DNA of 64,000 nt from Hanleya hanleyi (Eukaryota; Mollusca; Polyplacophora; Lepidopleurida; Hanleyidae). Location: positions 1 to 64,000 of the forward strand of contig JAVTVY010019020.1 of the NCBI GenBank assembly GCA_036873755.1, in the 5' to 3' direction. The stretch's first letter is position 1; each line of letters starts with the position of its first letter. The notes under the pieces are model-generated. The model ran no database searches, had not been told where the DNA came from, and worked only from the letters and a program-made list of their open reading frames with translations. Made by a program: the position numbers and the translations under genes. This document shows, piece after piece, positions 20,937 through 32,529 of the stretch.

Positions 20937-22540
20937 ATGGACCCGGACCAGACAACCATGAATATGACTGAAGATTTCGGCGCCGAGTTACGACGATCGG
21001 GAGACATGGGTCAACTACCTGACGAAAGAGGAGTCCGACAGGAATTCTCCGCAACGCCGAGTCCTCGGGAACGACGTGAGACGGGAAGAGGCGTAGGTTC
21101 CGGTCGATCAACCACATCAGCTCTAGGTTATGAAAATCTTCTTGACTTGTCCACGCAGGAACTAGAATCGGTGCTGTTGGCACCACCAGCCGACCTGAAG
21201 TCACGACCTTCAGCGGAAACGGCTATCGAAGATCGACTGAGGGGTCGTGAGCCAGAAGATGAGCAGCCCGACGTTGACCTGAGACGAGAGGTAGAAGACC
21301 ATCGTAGCGCCATTCACGTATTATGTACATCGATGACCTCCATGATGGGACAGATGTCCACGATACTGAGAAATCAAAGTTCCAGTGACGAGATGACTCA
21401 AATGAATAGTGAAGATTGCAGCCATTCTAGTCCGGCCGGACTGGAAAGAGGGCGCCGAGCCGCAGAGGCGCCACTATGGGGTCGAGACGAAGCCGCATCT
21501 GGGACGACGCCGAGGCATGACGGGTCGCCGCCAAGAAGAAGCCGGGATGAACCACCTTCAGTTACATGGGATCAGCCATTACAGACGTCAACGCCCATGG
21601 GGGAACCTAGACGGCCGAAGACGACGATGGTGAAGGCCGCTACCTACGATGGTACCACGCCGTGGCGAGACTATTTGGCTCACTTCGGGCACTGCGCCGT
21701 GATAAATGGGTGGACATACCAACAACAGGGTCAATACCTAGCCGTCGCTTTACGGGGGTCAGCACAACAAGTATTAACCAGCCTTAAGTCTGCACCGGGC
21801 AGTACCGACTACGACCGTTTGAAGGAAGCCTGGAGAAGCGCTTTGCCCCTCCGAATCAGATGGACCTGCACAAGTCACAACTGAGATCAAGGTACCGCGG
21901 AAAGGATGAAGATCTTCCAGGCCTGGCTCAGGCTTTAACCCGCCTGACACAGTTGGCTTATCCTGATGCCGGAGACGACATTCAAGATACCCTAGCCAAG
22001 GATCAGTTCCTGGACGCCATCGGTGATGAGCTGAGATTTCAAGTCTGGCAGACAAGGCCTAAAACCTTGGGTGCGGCGGTACATGCGGCCGTGGAACTGG
22101 GGGCATTCAAGATCTCCCAGCGTCGGAAACCCTGGCCGACAGTCAAGTCAACTGCACCAGGGGAGGAGGATAAGGCAGCCGCATCCACTGAAGAGGATGA
22201 AACGGAGAATCAACGATTGAGGGAAGAAGTAAAGAGGTTTATGGAGGTGATTCAAAGGAATAGTGAACCACAGAGACAGCAATGGCCACGACGATACCAG
22301 TCACGATGGGGACATGGACGTGGGCGAGGACAACCATACGGCAGCCATGATCGAACATCAGGATGCTGGTCATGCGGAAAAGACGGACATTACCGTGCGA
22401 ACTGTCCAGAGTTGCGCAGGCCGGATGATCATCCACCCCCAGGACAACCGATCCGTAGGATTGTGGTGCTGCGTCGACACCGGTGCATCGGGTTCTCTTC
22501 TGAACGTGAGGGTGTACAACCAGCTGAGTCCCCGACTTAG
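20937..22540 (+). pseudogene. gag: gag, frameshifted
   Basis: Structural protein that would package the element RNA in virus-like particles. I take the ATG at 20937 (MDPDQTTMNM) because it follows the PBS; the same frame is open upstream into the LTR. The first frame carries an acidic, low-complexity N-terminus, then YDGTTPWRDYLAHF, typical of the Gypsy retrotrans_gag domain. The frame then shifts at about 21838-21860: the continuation is in another frame (DLHKSQLRSRYRG... LAYPDAGDD). A zinc knuckle CWSCGKDGHYRANC (CX2CX4HX4C) lies at about 22363-22404. The frame closes at 22540. One frameshift within the capsid region makes this copy non-functional unless it is recoded. Confidence 0.9.
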
Positions 22541-22760
22541 GCCGGCATTGAGAAGTCCCTCCTCTCATCCATTCGTATGGCCGATGGTACATCTATGCCA
22601 CTACAAGGTGAAGCAGACTTTAAGATAACTATAGATGGGACTACCCGGACTCAGACGATGATTGTTGGATCATTGACAGTGGATGCCCTCCTTGGTTATG
22701 ATTTCCTGAGTAGCCACTGTACTGCGATTGATACGGAGAAGCACCGGGTGAAGTATAGCG
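22458..22760 (+). pseudogene. pro: Aspartic protease (retropepsin), frameshifted
   Basis: The catalytic motif WCCVDTGASGSLL (DTG-A) is read in a frame +1 relative to the zinc knuckle, starting at about 22462. Downstream, RMADGTSMPLQGEADF and VDALLGYDFLSSH (the C-terminal flap and GxxF region) are back in the gag frame, so a second shift lies near 22555-22570. The first shift could be a programmed gag-pro frameshift; the second is more likely decay. Confidence 0.85.
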
Positions 22761-23340
22761 GCCGATATGTACAGTGTGCGGTTGTGGGGAGCCACGAATG
22801 CCATCGGGTGTCTGTAACAGAGACTTTCACTATTCCAGCTGGAGCTGAGGCCGTCGTGACGGGGACAGTCCGAGGTGCTTTACCGGGAGAGGTCGGAATG
22901 GTGGAAAATATTACTGAGTTCACACAGAAGACAGGAACCATGGTGGCCAGAGCCCTGGCCGAAGTTGACCGTGACCATGAAGTTGCCCTGCGGTTCCTTA
23001 ACTTGTCCACTGATCCTGCCATAGTACAAGCCGGCACCCTGTGTGGTAGTCTGACTGAAGTGGAGGTAGTGGATAATTCAGCTCCACTTACTGCAGAGCC
23101 TCTGAACCAGAATATTCCAGGCTCTGGTGAAGCAACGGTGCCAACCCCAAGATGTCCACAGCATCTACGGGCCTTAGTACAACAGTCCAGTGAGGGATTA
23201 GAAGTCAAACGAGCTTTGGCTGTAGAAGACCTTGTTACTCGCTTCACCCATTTGTTCGCCAAGGATGACAGTGATTTAACAACGATGGTACAACATCACA
23301 TCAAGACAGGGAATGCTCCCCCGATCCGGATTCCCCCAAC
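22761..23340 (+). pseudogene. Pol linker between protease and RT
   Basis: Open in one frame to a stop at 23365. It encodes the usual low-conservation spacer and reaches the start of the RT region (HIKTGNAPPIR). A one-base indel in the run of C residues at about 23334-23341 moves the frame, since the expected continuation RRPPLHAREIIDD is in the next frame. Confidence 0.7.
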
Positions 23341-23956
23341 GACGTCCACCCCTTCATGCTCGTGAAATAATAGACGACCAGGTCGACGACATGCTGAAGC
23401 GGGGAGTCATCGAGCCATCTAATGGGCCTTGGTCTGCACCGGTCGTCCTAGTACGGAAGAAGGATGGGAAAATGCGATTCTGTGTCGATTACCGGGCCCT
23501 CAACAAAGTGACGGAAAAATATGCCTACCCCCTGCCGAGAATCGACGAGTCCCTGGATTCTCTGTTTGGTACCTGCTGGTGGAGTATGCTCGACCTGATG
23601 TCAGGGTACTGGCAGGTCGAGGTGGCCCCGGAAGATAGATGTAAAACCGCCTTTGCCACTCGACGGGGCCTGTACCAATTCCGGGCCACGCCATTTGGGC
23701 TTCGTAACGCTCCAGGAACCTTTCAGCGATTAATGGAAGCCGTTTTGGCAGGTCTCCATTACGAGACGTGCTTGGTGTATCTCGACGACATAATAGTTTT
23801 CGGACGTACCTTCGAGGAGATGATCCAACGACTGGAGGAAGTCTTCCAGAGACTGCAACAACACGGATTGAAACTGAAGCCCTCAAAATGTGTCATCGGG
23901 AAACGACAAGTCCTCTACCTAGGTCATGTGGTGACACAAGACGGGATTGGTTTGGT
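23340..23956 (+). pseudogene. Reverse transcriptase
   Basis: RNA-dependent DNA polymerase of the element. Motifs in order: EPSNGPWSAPVVLVRKKDGK, FCVDYRALNKVT, YPLPRIDESLDSL, SMLDLMSGYWQVEV, TPFGLRNAPGTFQRLM and the catalytic CLVYLDDIIVFG (YLDD). The thumb begins FEEMIQRLEEVFQRL. The frame is then broken near 23950 by five extra bases (GGTTTGGTACC versus GGTACC in the second copy), which switches frame ahead of TDPEKIRAVRDWP. Confidence 0.93.
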
Positions 23957-25247
23957 ACCGATCCGGAGAAGATTCGGGCTGTACGAGATTGGCCAACTCC
24001 TGTCTCCCAGACTGAGGTCAGAAGTTTTCTCGGCCTGTGTGGGTACTACCGGCGTTTTATACTAGACTTTGCGACTGTAGCAGCCCCTCTACATCGACTG
24101 ACGGAGAAAAAGGCGGTATTTCTGTGGGATGATACAGCCCAGACGGCATTCGACCACCTAAGACAGAAGCTGACGACCGCACCTACGTTGATGATGCCGG
24201 ATTTCCGACAGCCTTTTATCCTGGACACAGATCCCAGCAATTTGGGCATTGGGGCCGTGTTGTCCCATGAGATTAACGGAGGAGAAAAGGTCGTAGCCTA
24301 TGCCAGCAGGGTGTTGTCCAAAACCGAACGTGCCCACTGTGTGACTAGACGGGAACTTCTGGCTGTTGTGTACTTTGTAAAGTACTTCCGGCATTATCTG
24401 TTCGGCCGAAAATTTCTGTTGCGCACTGACCATGGGTCCCTGAGGTGGTTAATGCGGTTTAAAGAGCCGGAGGGACAGTTGGCTCGCTGGATACAGGCCC
24501 TCGGAGTCTACGACTTTGAAATTCAGCACCGGCCCGGACGAAAGCACGGAAATGCTGACGCCATGAGTCGAATCCCGTGTAAGCAGTGTGGACGAACAGG
24601 TTCCGAGGTCCAGGAAGCTGCCCGTGTTACGGAGATAGTACCGCCAACTGCAGACTTCATCCAAGCTCAGGCCGCGGACCCGGACTTGCAGCCTGTTATA
24701 GAGTGGGTGAAGAAAGACAGTCGACCAGCCAGAGAGGACATCAGTCAATATGGGCCAGTAACTAAAACTCTGTGGGGTGACTTCGATTTACTGGAGATGA
24801 ACGGATCCTTGCTTGTGAGAAGATGGGTGAATTCTCGGGGAGAAGTGAAACGACGGCTGCTGGTGGTCCCTCGCACCTTCAGACGGAAAGTGTTGAAAGA
24901 GTGCCATGACAGTGTAACCGGTGGCCACCTTGGGGTGAAGAAAACCTTGGCAAAAATGAGACAGGCGTATATGTGGCCTGGTCTACAGACCGATGTTCGG
25001 CAATGGTGCTGGAGTTGCGACGTGTGTAACCGCAGGAAGTTAGCGGGACGGAAGACCAGAGGTCCTCATCGCGGTCAGATGACTGGAAGTCCAGGAGATA
25101 GAGCGGCTGTTGATATTCTCGGGCCATTGGCAGAAACCTGTCGGGGAAACAGATACGTAGTCGTCATTGGAGACTATTTCACCCGTTTGGTGGAAGCTGT
25201 GGCCTTACCAAATCAGGAAGCCACGACGGTTGCCCAAGCTGTCGTAT
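23957..25247 (+). pseudogene. RT connection, RNase H and N-terminal integrase, first copy
   Basis: Continuous frame from TDPEKIRAVRDWP. RNase H motifs are FILDTDPSNLGIGAVL, RRELLAVVYFVKYFRHYLFG, LRTDHGSLRWL and HGNADAMSRIPC. The integrase zinc-binding HHCC finger is HDSVTGGH ... CWSCDVC. The first catalytic aspartate lies in AAVDILGPL. At 25247 the sequence leaves integrase and returns to the RT thumb with a short join (25248-25252), still in frame. The first-copy RNase H has P in place of A in the TDAS motif. Confidence 0.92.
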
Positions 25248-25252
25248 ACCAC

Positions 25253-26684
25253 TTCGAGGAGATGATCCAACGATTGGAGGAAGTCTTCCAGAGACTGCAA
25301 CAACACGGGTTGAAACTGAAGCCCTCAAAATGTGTCATCGGGAAACGACAAGTCCTCTACCTAGGTCATGTGGTGACACAAGACGGGATTGGTACCGATC
25401 CGGAGAAGATTCGGACTGTACGAGATTGGCCAACTCCTGTCTCCCAGACTGAGGTCAGAAGTTTTCTCGGCCTGTGTGGGTACTACCGGCGTTTTATACG
25501 AGACTTTGCGACTGTAGCAGCCCCTCTACATCGACTGACGGAGAAAAAGGCGGTATTTCTGTGGAATGATACAGCCCAGACGGCATTCGACCACCTAAGA
25601 CAGAAGCTGACGACCGCACCTACGTTGATGATGCCAGATTTCCGACAGCCCTTTATCCTAGACACAGATGCCAGCAATTTCGGCATTGGGGCCGTGTTGT
25701 CCCAGGAGATTAACGAAGAAGAAAAGGTCGTAGCCTATGCCAGCGGGGTGTTGTCCAAAACCGAACGTGCCTACTGTGTGACTAGACGGGAACTTCTGGC
25801 TGCTGTGTACTTTGTAAAGTACTTCCGGCATTATCTGTGCGGCTGAAAATTTCTGTTGCGCACTGACCATGGGTCCCTGAGGTGGTTAATGCGGTTTAAA
25901 GAGCCGGAGGGACAGTTGGCTCGCTGGATACAGGCCCTCGGAGTCTACAACTTTGAAATTCAGCACCGACCCGGACGAAAGCACGGAAATGCTGACGCCA
26001 TGAGTCGAATCCCGTGTAAGCAGTGTGGACGAACAGGTTCCGAGGTCCAGGAAGCTGCCCGTGTTACGGAGATAGTACCGCCAACTGCAGACTTCATCCA
26101 AGCTCAGGCCGCGGACTCGGACTTGCAGCCTGTTATAGAGTAGGTGAAGAAAGACAGTCGACCAGCCAGAGAGGACATCAGTCAATATGGGCCAGTAACT
26201 AAAACTCTGTGGGGTGACTTCGATTTACTGGAGATGAACGGATCCTTGCTTGTGAGAAGATGGGTGAATTCTCGGGGAGAAGTGAAACGACGGCTGCTGG
26301 TGGTCCCTCGCACCTTCAGATGGAAAGTGTTGAAAGAGTGCCATAACAGTGTAACCGGTGGTCACCTTGGGGTGAAGAAAACCTTGGCAAAAGTGAGACA
26401 GGCTTACATGTGGCCTGGTCTACAGACCGATGTTCGGCAATGGTGCTGGAGTTGCGACGTGTGTAACCGCAGGAAGTTAGCGGGACGGAAGCCCAGAGGT
26501 CCTCATCGCGGTCAGATGACTGGAAGTCCAGGAGATAGAGCGGCTGTTGATATTCTCGGGCCATTGGCAGAAACCTGTCGGGGAAATAGATACGTAGTCG
26601 TCATTGGAGACTATTTCACCCGTTGGGTGGAAGCTGTGGCCTTACCAAATCAGGAAGCCACGACGGTTGCCCAAGCTGTCGTAT
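25253..26684 (+). pseudogene. Duplicated RT thumb to integrase segment, second copy
   Basis: Repeats the RT thumb, connection, RNase H and N-terminal integrase. It carries two in-frame stops: TGA at 25843-25845 just after HYLCG and TAG at about 26141 after DLQPVIE. Its RNase H has the family-typical TDAS sequence and it lacks the five-base insertion, so in those places it is closer to the expected ancestor than the first copy. Confidence 0.92.
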
Positions 26685-27177
26685 TTCCGCCACTAAGCGT
26701 GGGGAGATCCGGAAACTACGAGACCGGTGGGGAGGGCCTTATACTGTGAAAGAAGCCCTGACGGATGTGACATATCGCATCGCCGACGAGGCTGGTGGCC
26801 TGCGTGTAGTCCATCATGATCTTCTCAAGCCCTTCTACCCCAGAGAGACGTCGAGTAGTGAGACCACTGAGTCTACAGAGAATGATGGTGATGTCGAGTC
26901 TGAGAATGACTCGGAGCCCGCGCCGGTCTTTCCATATCCGGTAGCGCATCCAGTCGCAGTGAGATCTCCAGCACCTCGGCAGACGAGAAGTGGGCGGACA
27001 ACTCGGCGCCCTATGAGATTGGCAGACTACGAGGTTGGGTTACCGCCTGATCCTCCTGTTGAAGACAGTCGCCTCTTTCAGAAGAGCAGATGGCCTTGCC
27101 GGAGACGTGGAGTCCTCCACGGACGACTCGCGGACGTCGTATCCAGCGACCGAGGCGCTTTAATGACTACGTTTTAG
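26685..27177 (+). pseudogene. Integrase C-terminal (GPF/Y-type) domain and Pol tail
   Basis: Joins straight to the integrase N-terminal half with most of the catalytic core missing. The frame gives RKLRDRWGGPYTVKEALTDV and HHDLLKPFY, the GPF/Y module that ends many Gypsy integrases. An acidic tail follows, with RRPMRLADYE. A second RRPRRFNDYV-like motif occurs in another frame at about 27147-27176. The second catalytic D and the catalytic E are absent. Confidence 0.85.
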
Positions 27178-27537
27178 CCTGCCAGTGGACAGGAGATGCA
27201 CGACCGTACGGTCAGAGAAATACGGTTGATGCCCGTGATCGTCGAGGGATGACCTGTGGTGCAGGGCCGACCTGCAGGTACTCCGGTGGCCGATGTACAC
27301 AGGATGGGCGATCCCGAGGCTTCACTGCCTCGGATGCATGATGCAAGACTCCAGCAAGAGATAGCTGTGGCCTGCTGTGGACCTGATGTCCATTTCAGGT
27401 GACGATGACTTGGCCCTGAAGTCAAGAGGACCGTCGTCCCGTAATTTTGTTGTAAATACGTTGTACATATGTTCTGTTCTGCACACCCGTGCTGCTGGTA
27501 GCGTGACGAGAGCCATGACGAGGGCGTCATGTTTTTC
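27178..27537 (+). other. Untranslated region between pol and the PPT
   Basis: No envelope-like frame and no motif I would call. Short frames on both strands have no domain. Confidence 0.6.
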
Positions 27538-27551
27538 GAAGCCGGGGGTAG
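27538..27551 (+). promoter_or_regulatory. Polypurine tract
   Basis: GAAGCCGGGGGTAG abuts the 3' LTR start TGTCACGAAAG. Purine-rich apart from two C and one T, and positioned as expected for plus-strand priming. Confidence 0.75.
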
Positions 27552-30168
27552 TGTCACGAAAGTGCAGAATGCAAACGACTCCTTGGGTTCCCCTTTAATA
27601 AATCACTGCTGGTGTTTCGACACGTGACTACTGTGAAATCGAAAGTGACATTGTGTTTACGTGTGCGGTTCACTTACCTGATGGAATTCAACGCTGTAAT
27701 TTTCCTAGAATGAACTACAATAATCCGGGAGACAGACAATGCCTCGAAATCCCGTTGAAGTTATCTCAAACGATCAGTTGGGACGGCGAAAGGAACCCTG
27801 GTGAGGCTCGCTTGTTTCGCTGTAGATGACGTCAGTCAGGAATTCGGAAGTCAACATTGAGAACATGCAGATGAAGGACAGTGAACTTTGCGGTCGTTGT
27901 ATGAATTAACTAGAGAGAGTTGGAAGCTGAGATTTACCAGTTACGTCCGTTATGAATTATGGTTTGTTCCTCCATAGCCATATTTATCCAGCGAAGTCCA
28001 GATAAACTGATCGGGGATTGTGGTAATTTGACAATAAAGAAGGCGCTGGTATCTTCGACGTCTGTTTCTACCTTTATCCCCAGAAGAGCGGTAGCCCTAT
28101 ATAAGCCAGGCTCCCGCTGAAACGAGGCAGACCAGCAGAAACTTTGAGGTGAGAACACGTCCAGTTGCATCGGGGGGAAGAAATCTAATACATTGCCGGG
28201 CCGGAGAAGGTCCGTGATCAGGCCGCCGAATTCTTGCCGCCGCCGGGTCGGGACCAGGCCGCCGAATTGGAGAAGAGCCGCCGGCGCATTCTATAGCATC
28301 ATAGCATACATTTACACTCACTTACATTCACACGTCCGGGCAGTGTTTACTCTACTCCTATCTCTACCTGACTCAACCGTATTGCACAGTTGTGCGGGTA
28401 CAGCACTGGGAAATAGGGTATAGACACTTATCGTTGACGGTTATTTCTAACTCTACCTGATCCTCGTCCGTATCGCACAGACGTGCAGGTGTAGCTCTGA
28501 GAATTAACTAACAGCGTTAGTGTTGATAGCATGGCCATACCTTAGCCGCATCTCTACCTGACTCAACCGTATTGTACAGTTGTGCGGGTACGGCCCTGTG
28601 GTTAATGGTATCGATAAATCTGTAGCCGGTAGGAGACGCTCGTCTCTGTGAAGAGGGCACAGGTAAACCAAATCAAACACAGTTCCTGCATAAACAATTA
28701 TCCATGCACACACGTACTTAAACACACAACCTACGGGTTGAAATACATTCACGCTAACACCCACAAGGTATAGGCTCAGGTCTAGAGCTTAATATGTATA
28801 CACCTACCCAGTGAATCCTACCATAAACGATTATCCATTCACGCCCCCATAAGCATACGATCTCTCACCACCCTGTACATACATTGAGTAATTCAAGGTC
28901 AATCATAGATTAATACTGTAGTATATAAAGGGGGAGACCTTGACCGATTGCCCACCCATTGCGGATGACCATGCAGTAGTATAGAAAGAGGGTTCATAGA
29001 CCAGGTGACCATACAGTAGTATAGAAAGAGGGTTCCTATACCAGGTGACCATACAGTAGTATATAAAGGGGGAGACCTTGACCGATTGCCCCCCCATTGC
29101 GGATGACCATGCAGTAGTATAGAAAGAGGGTTCATAGACCAGGTGACCATACAGTAGTATAGAAAGAGGGTTACTAGACCAGGTGCCTACCCATCCACCG
29201 TGTGTTATCGATGTCCGATCCTATGTGGACCGTGTAGCCGTGAACTCTAGCCTTGATGATTCGTCCTTGGAGCCGAGCCGCGGAGTGAGTCGCCGTGAGC
29301 GGGGTCGCTGAAGCCTGGGGGTGTATTCCTACGAGGGGTGCCGCCTGCTGTTGTGGTGAGCCGTGCAGTTGAATAGTCCTGCGGTGTTACAGAGAAACGG
29401 GCCGGTGCCTTAGAAGCCTTTGTACTGTGAGAGTACTATCGTGCCCAGGCCGTCCGCATCCTTTGAAACTTACCAACGCTTGGAGGGACCAGGTCGTGTA
29501 AGACGAGACACGACGACGACGAGAAGTCAATACAGCCCGAGGGAAGAAGACCGGGGGAAGGAAGACACACGCCGGACTTAACTACGGGAGGGCTAGGTCG
29601 TGTAAGACGAGACACGGTGTAAGACGAGACACGACGTACAGTTCATCCATACGGGAGTGGACGAAGACCTGGGGAAGGAAGATAGACGCCGGGCCCAACC
29701 ACGAAGACCTGGGGAAGGACGATAGAAGCTGGACCCAACCACGAGAGAACCGGTCGTGACCAGACTGTGGCTGTGACCAGGCCTGATCGCGATATAGCTA
29801 GGGCTATATACTTTTGTATATATCTTTCTATTATATTGGACTTCGGTTAAAGATAACTATAAGAATACAGGTAAATCCAATTCATAGATCAGGGATCTTC
29901 TTTGCAGGGATTGTACGCTACCGCGATCTGAATCCTGTATTTCTGCTCATAGAATTATATGTCAGTATTGTATTAATTTGCTTTGGTTGTCATTACAGGT
30001 CTTCCTTTCCAACCTCCTCGATCCAGACAAGGTGACAGGTTGAATCGAACTCCCTCGTTGGCCAAGATCAGTGCACGAGTGCGTTTCCGGTGGCCTGACA
30101 GTTTGTCATGGGGACCTTGCGCACTCTCTTGTGGATCTGAAACATCCTTTCCCCACGAAAACGTTTCA
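27552..30168 (+). repeat. 3' LTR (2617 bp)
   Basis: Same ends as the 5' LTR, followed by TAAG. It is 156 bases longer. Part of the excess is a ~107-base tandem duplication of the block beginning TAAAGGGGGAGACCTTGACC (near 28926 and 29064), the rest small duplications near 29610-29720. Substitutions are scattered, so the insertion is not very recent. Confidence 0.95.
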
Positions 30169-30700
30169 TAAGTAACAGTGATTCTTGGGGTATGGAAGCG
30201 ACGGTAGACCCCCATGAATGGAAGTAACGGTGGTCCTTCAATTATGGAGGTAACGGTGGCCCTCCAGTTATGGAGGTAATGATGGATCTTCAGTTATGTG
30301 GATAACAATGGTCCTTCAATTAATGGAGGTAACGTTTGAACCTCACGTATACAAGTAACGGTGATCCTTGGGGTACGGAAGCAACGGTAGACCTCCAGGA
30401 ATAGAGGTACCGGTAATCCTTCGAGCAATATAGGAAACGGTGGTCCTTCAAGGAATGGAGGTAACGGTAGATATAATTCATGTATGCAGATAACGGTGGT
30501 CCTCTAGTAATGGAGGTAAGCAACATCCTTGAACAAAGGGAGGTAACGGTAGTCAGTCAGGTATGAAGGTAACGGTGAACCTTCCTGCATGGGTGTAACG
30601 GTAGACATGTATAGACGTAAAGATGTTTCTTCAAGGAATGCAGAAAACCGTGCTCCTTCAGATATGAAGGTAAAGGTGGTCATTCAAGGAATTAAAGAAT
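30169..30700 (+). repeat. Minisatellite, segment right of the LTR element
   Basis: Resumes the degenerate 30-base units (GGTCCTTCAATTATGGAGGTAACGG type) after the TAAG duplication and fades out near 30700. Confidence 0.85.
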
Positions 30701-31096
30701 TTATAATTTAGGAGATATTGTTTATTTTGCTTATCTGGTCGCGAGAAAGTTCGAATTCGGCGGCCACCCTCGGGTAATTATCGATACGGGTATAATCGAA
30801 CTCGTTTGATCGATTTCATCTATGTAGGCCTACTATTTCTTCTTCACTTTGTTCCTCAAGACAACTACTGTGTCACTACTTACATCTTTCATATTATACA
30901 TGTCTCTATACTCCATATCACGAGGTCACAAATGTGAAGCGGAACTCCTGAAAGTAAGACTGACGACAGTTGGTTATCGCTATGGCAGACACGCTATCTG
31001 CCATAGTACGACTTTGTCAGACAAACCATGGCTGGTAATGATGATACTCTAAAGAGAGAATATGGATCAGACAGTTATAAGATAGCAGTTGTCCAT
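30701..31096. other. Unassigned spacer
   Basis: No supported feature. Near 30979-31005 there is a short inverted repeat, CTATGGCAGA ... TCTGCCATAG. Confidence 0.4.
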
Positions 31097-31320
31097 TTAA
31101 CCCTATTTAACCCTACCGCAGCCTGGCGGAAGTGTGGGGAAGTGCCCCTACATATTCTCTCTATCGCTAAGGCTAGAGGACTGATACTTACCACACTATA
31201 TCTTTGGAGCGAGCTCTACCAGAAAATGTAAAGAAATCTACGAGACCGCCATGATGACGTCACAGTGACCTCATTTTCAAAAAGAGCATTTTTTGGGCGA
31301 TTTTTCGGCCAGCATACAGA
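31097..31320 (+). mobile_element. TTAA-flanked MITE, family T, diverged 5' part
   Basis: Starts with a duplicated TTAACCCTA (31097 and 31107), followed by the family blocks CACACTATATCTTTGGAGCG, CTCTACCAGAAAATGTAAA and TGATGACGTCACAGTGACC. It breaks off after the TTTTTGGGCGATTTTTCGG block. Confidence 0.6.
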
Positions 31321-32529
31321 TACACTCGACCACAATGGCCAGGCATTGGCAGAGGTGAAAATCTGGGTGATCTTCATTGGTGATGTCAAAGGTGCATTGT
31401 AGGGTAGTTCTGGTCAACAAAATCTGATTTGGCGTGATCAAAATTATATATATAGACACAAACATTATTCAAATCGGACACAAACATCTATTTCTCTGTC
31501 AGATGTACTGGCAGAAGAATAGCGACCATCTTGGAAAATGGAGACCATTTTGAACGTTGGGCAGAGAAATGTCTTCCACCTTCATCCGTTGTCAATTGTT
31601 TATGCGAAGATGTATTAGCTCAAACCTTTATTTGAAAATACATTCCCTAAATGTAATACCCGCATAAACATGTAGACAGAAAACAAGCAATGAGCGGCCA
31701 TCTTGGATTTATGCAAATTAGAAATTTTCCCTTGTCTACATCAATCTACATTTTTGATATGTTGTTCGGAATCACTTCAGAGGTTATTTACCGCAAACCC
31801 CGTTTCTGTTGCATTTTTTTCTGGATTTGGTGATTTTCTCGCTATAGATTGACTGGACTACTGTGTTGATAGTCAGTTTTGCCGATTGAAATGGGAACGC
31901 TCTTTTCGAGTTAGGCAGTGACGAGTGCGCTCGATAGAGGAAACCCTTTGTAATCTTTCGGAGATATGACCAGGGATCTATGTCCCGAATGTTTATACGT
32001 ATTTTATACTCCCGGAATGCAATTTGTTCTGCCCGATTGCTCGATTATGGAATAACTGTTTACATATGGGCGTACTGGTGAATTTCAATCTTAAAAGCCC
32101 ACGAACAAAATACATCTTTCATATTTTATCAAATAATTGTGGACCCGCGTTGAATTGACGAGCACGCAGAGAAAACTGTAAAACGGAAAATACTGTATCT
32201 AAAACTAAGACTTAAATTTTTTCCCCTTCAAGTTCTTCAATTGGTCACCTGGCCACCATGAGTATTTGCCTGCCCCAGATCCCTTGCACAGTTGTGTCTG
32301 ACTACCGGTGCTAAACGGGGAATTGCGAAAAATGCATTAAGTTGCAGAAATGATTATTGTTGTATCGCATGCTATTTAGCAGATCTGCTACTTCGCAAAT
32401 AATTTCTAAAATCAGTGATATTTAGAAAGGGGTGTGCTACTTTGAAGATAATTTCTAGGATTACTGCTAGTTAGCACTTTGACTTGCCTGTTTCCAAAGA
32501 AAATATATTGAAAACAATGCCTACCATTT
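31321..32529. other. Unassigned interval
   Basis: AT-rich with no recognisable element, domain or repeat on either strand. Confidence 0.35.

Larger units (their letters stand above)
23811..26684 (+). repeat. Internal tandem duplication in pol (unit ~1.43 kb)
   Basis: 23811-25247 is repeated as 25253-26684. The only indel I find is the five bases at about 23950 in the first copy (1437 versus 1432). I count about 30 substitutions between the two copies by eye, roughly 2 percent. Both copies end at the same place in integrase, GCCCAAGCTGTCGTAT. Confidence 0.95.
18407..30168 (+). mobile_element. Ty3/Gypsy LTR retrotransposon, rearranged copy
   Basis: An 11.76-kb element with 5' LTR, primer-binding site, gag-pol remains, polypurine tract and 3' LTR, flanked by TAAG at 18403-18406 and 30169-30172. 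The order protease, RT, RNase H, integrase identifies Ty3/Gypsy. The pol region is disrupted by several frameshifts, one internal 1.43-kb tandem duplication and loss of the integrase core. It cannot encode a working enzyme set as it stands. It interrupts a minisatellite that continues on both sides. No envelope-like frame is seen. Confidence 0.95.

Noticed and set aside
27178..27537. Envelope gene of the Gypsy element
   Set aside because: Only 360 bases separate Pol from the polypurine tract, with no signal peptide, transmembrane segment or long frame.
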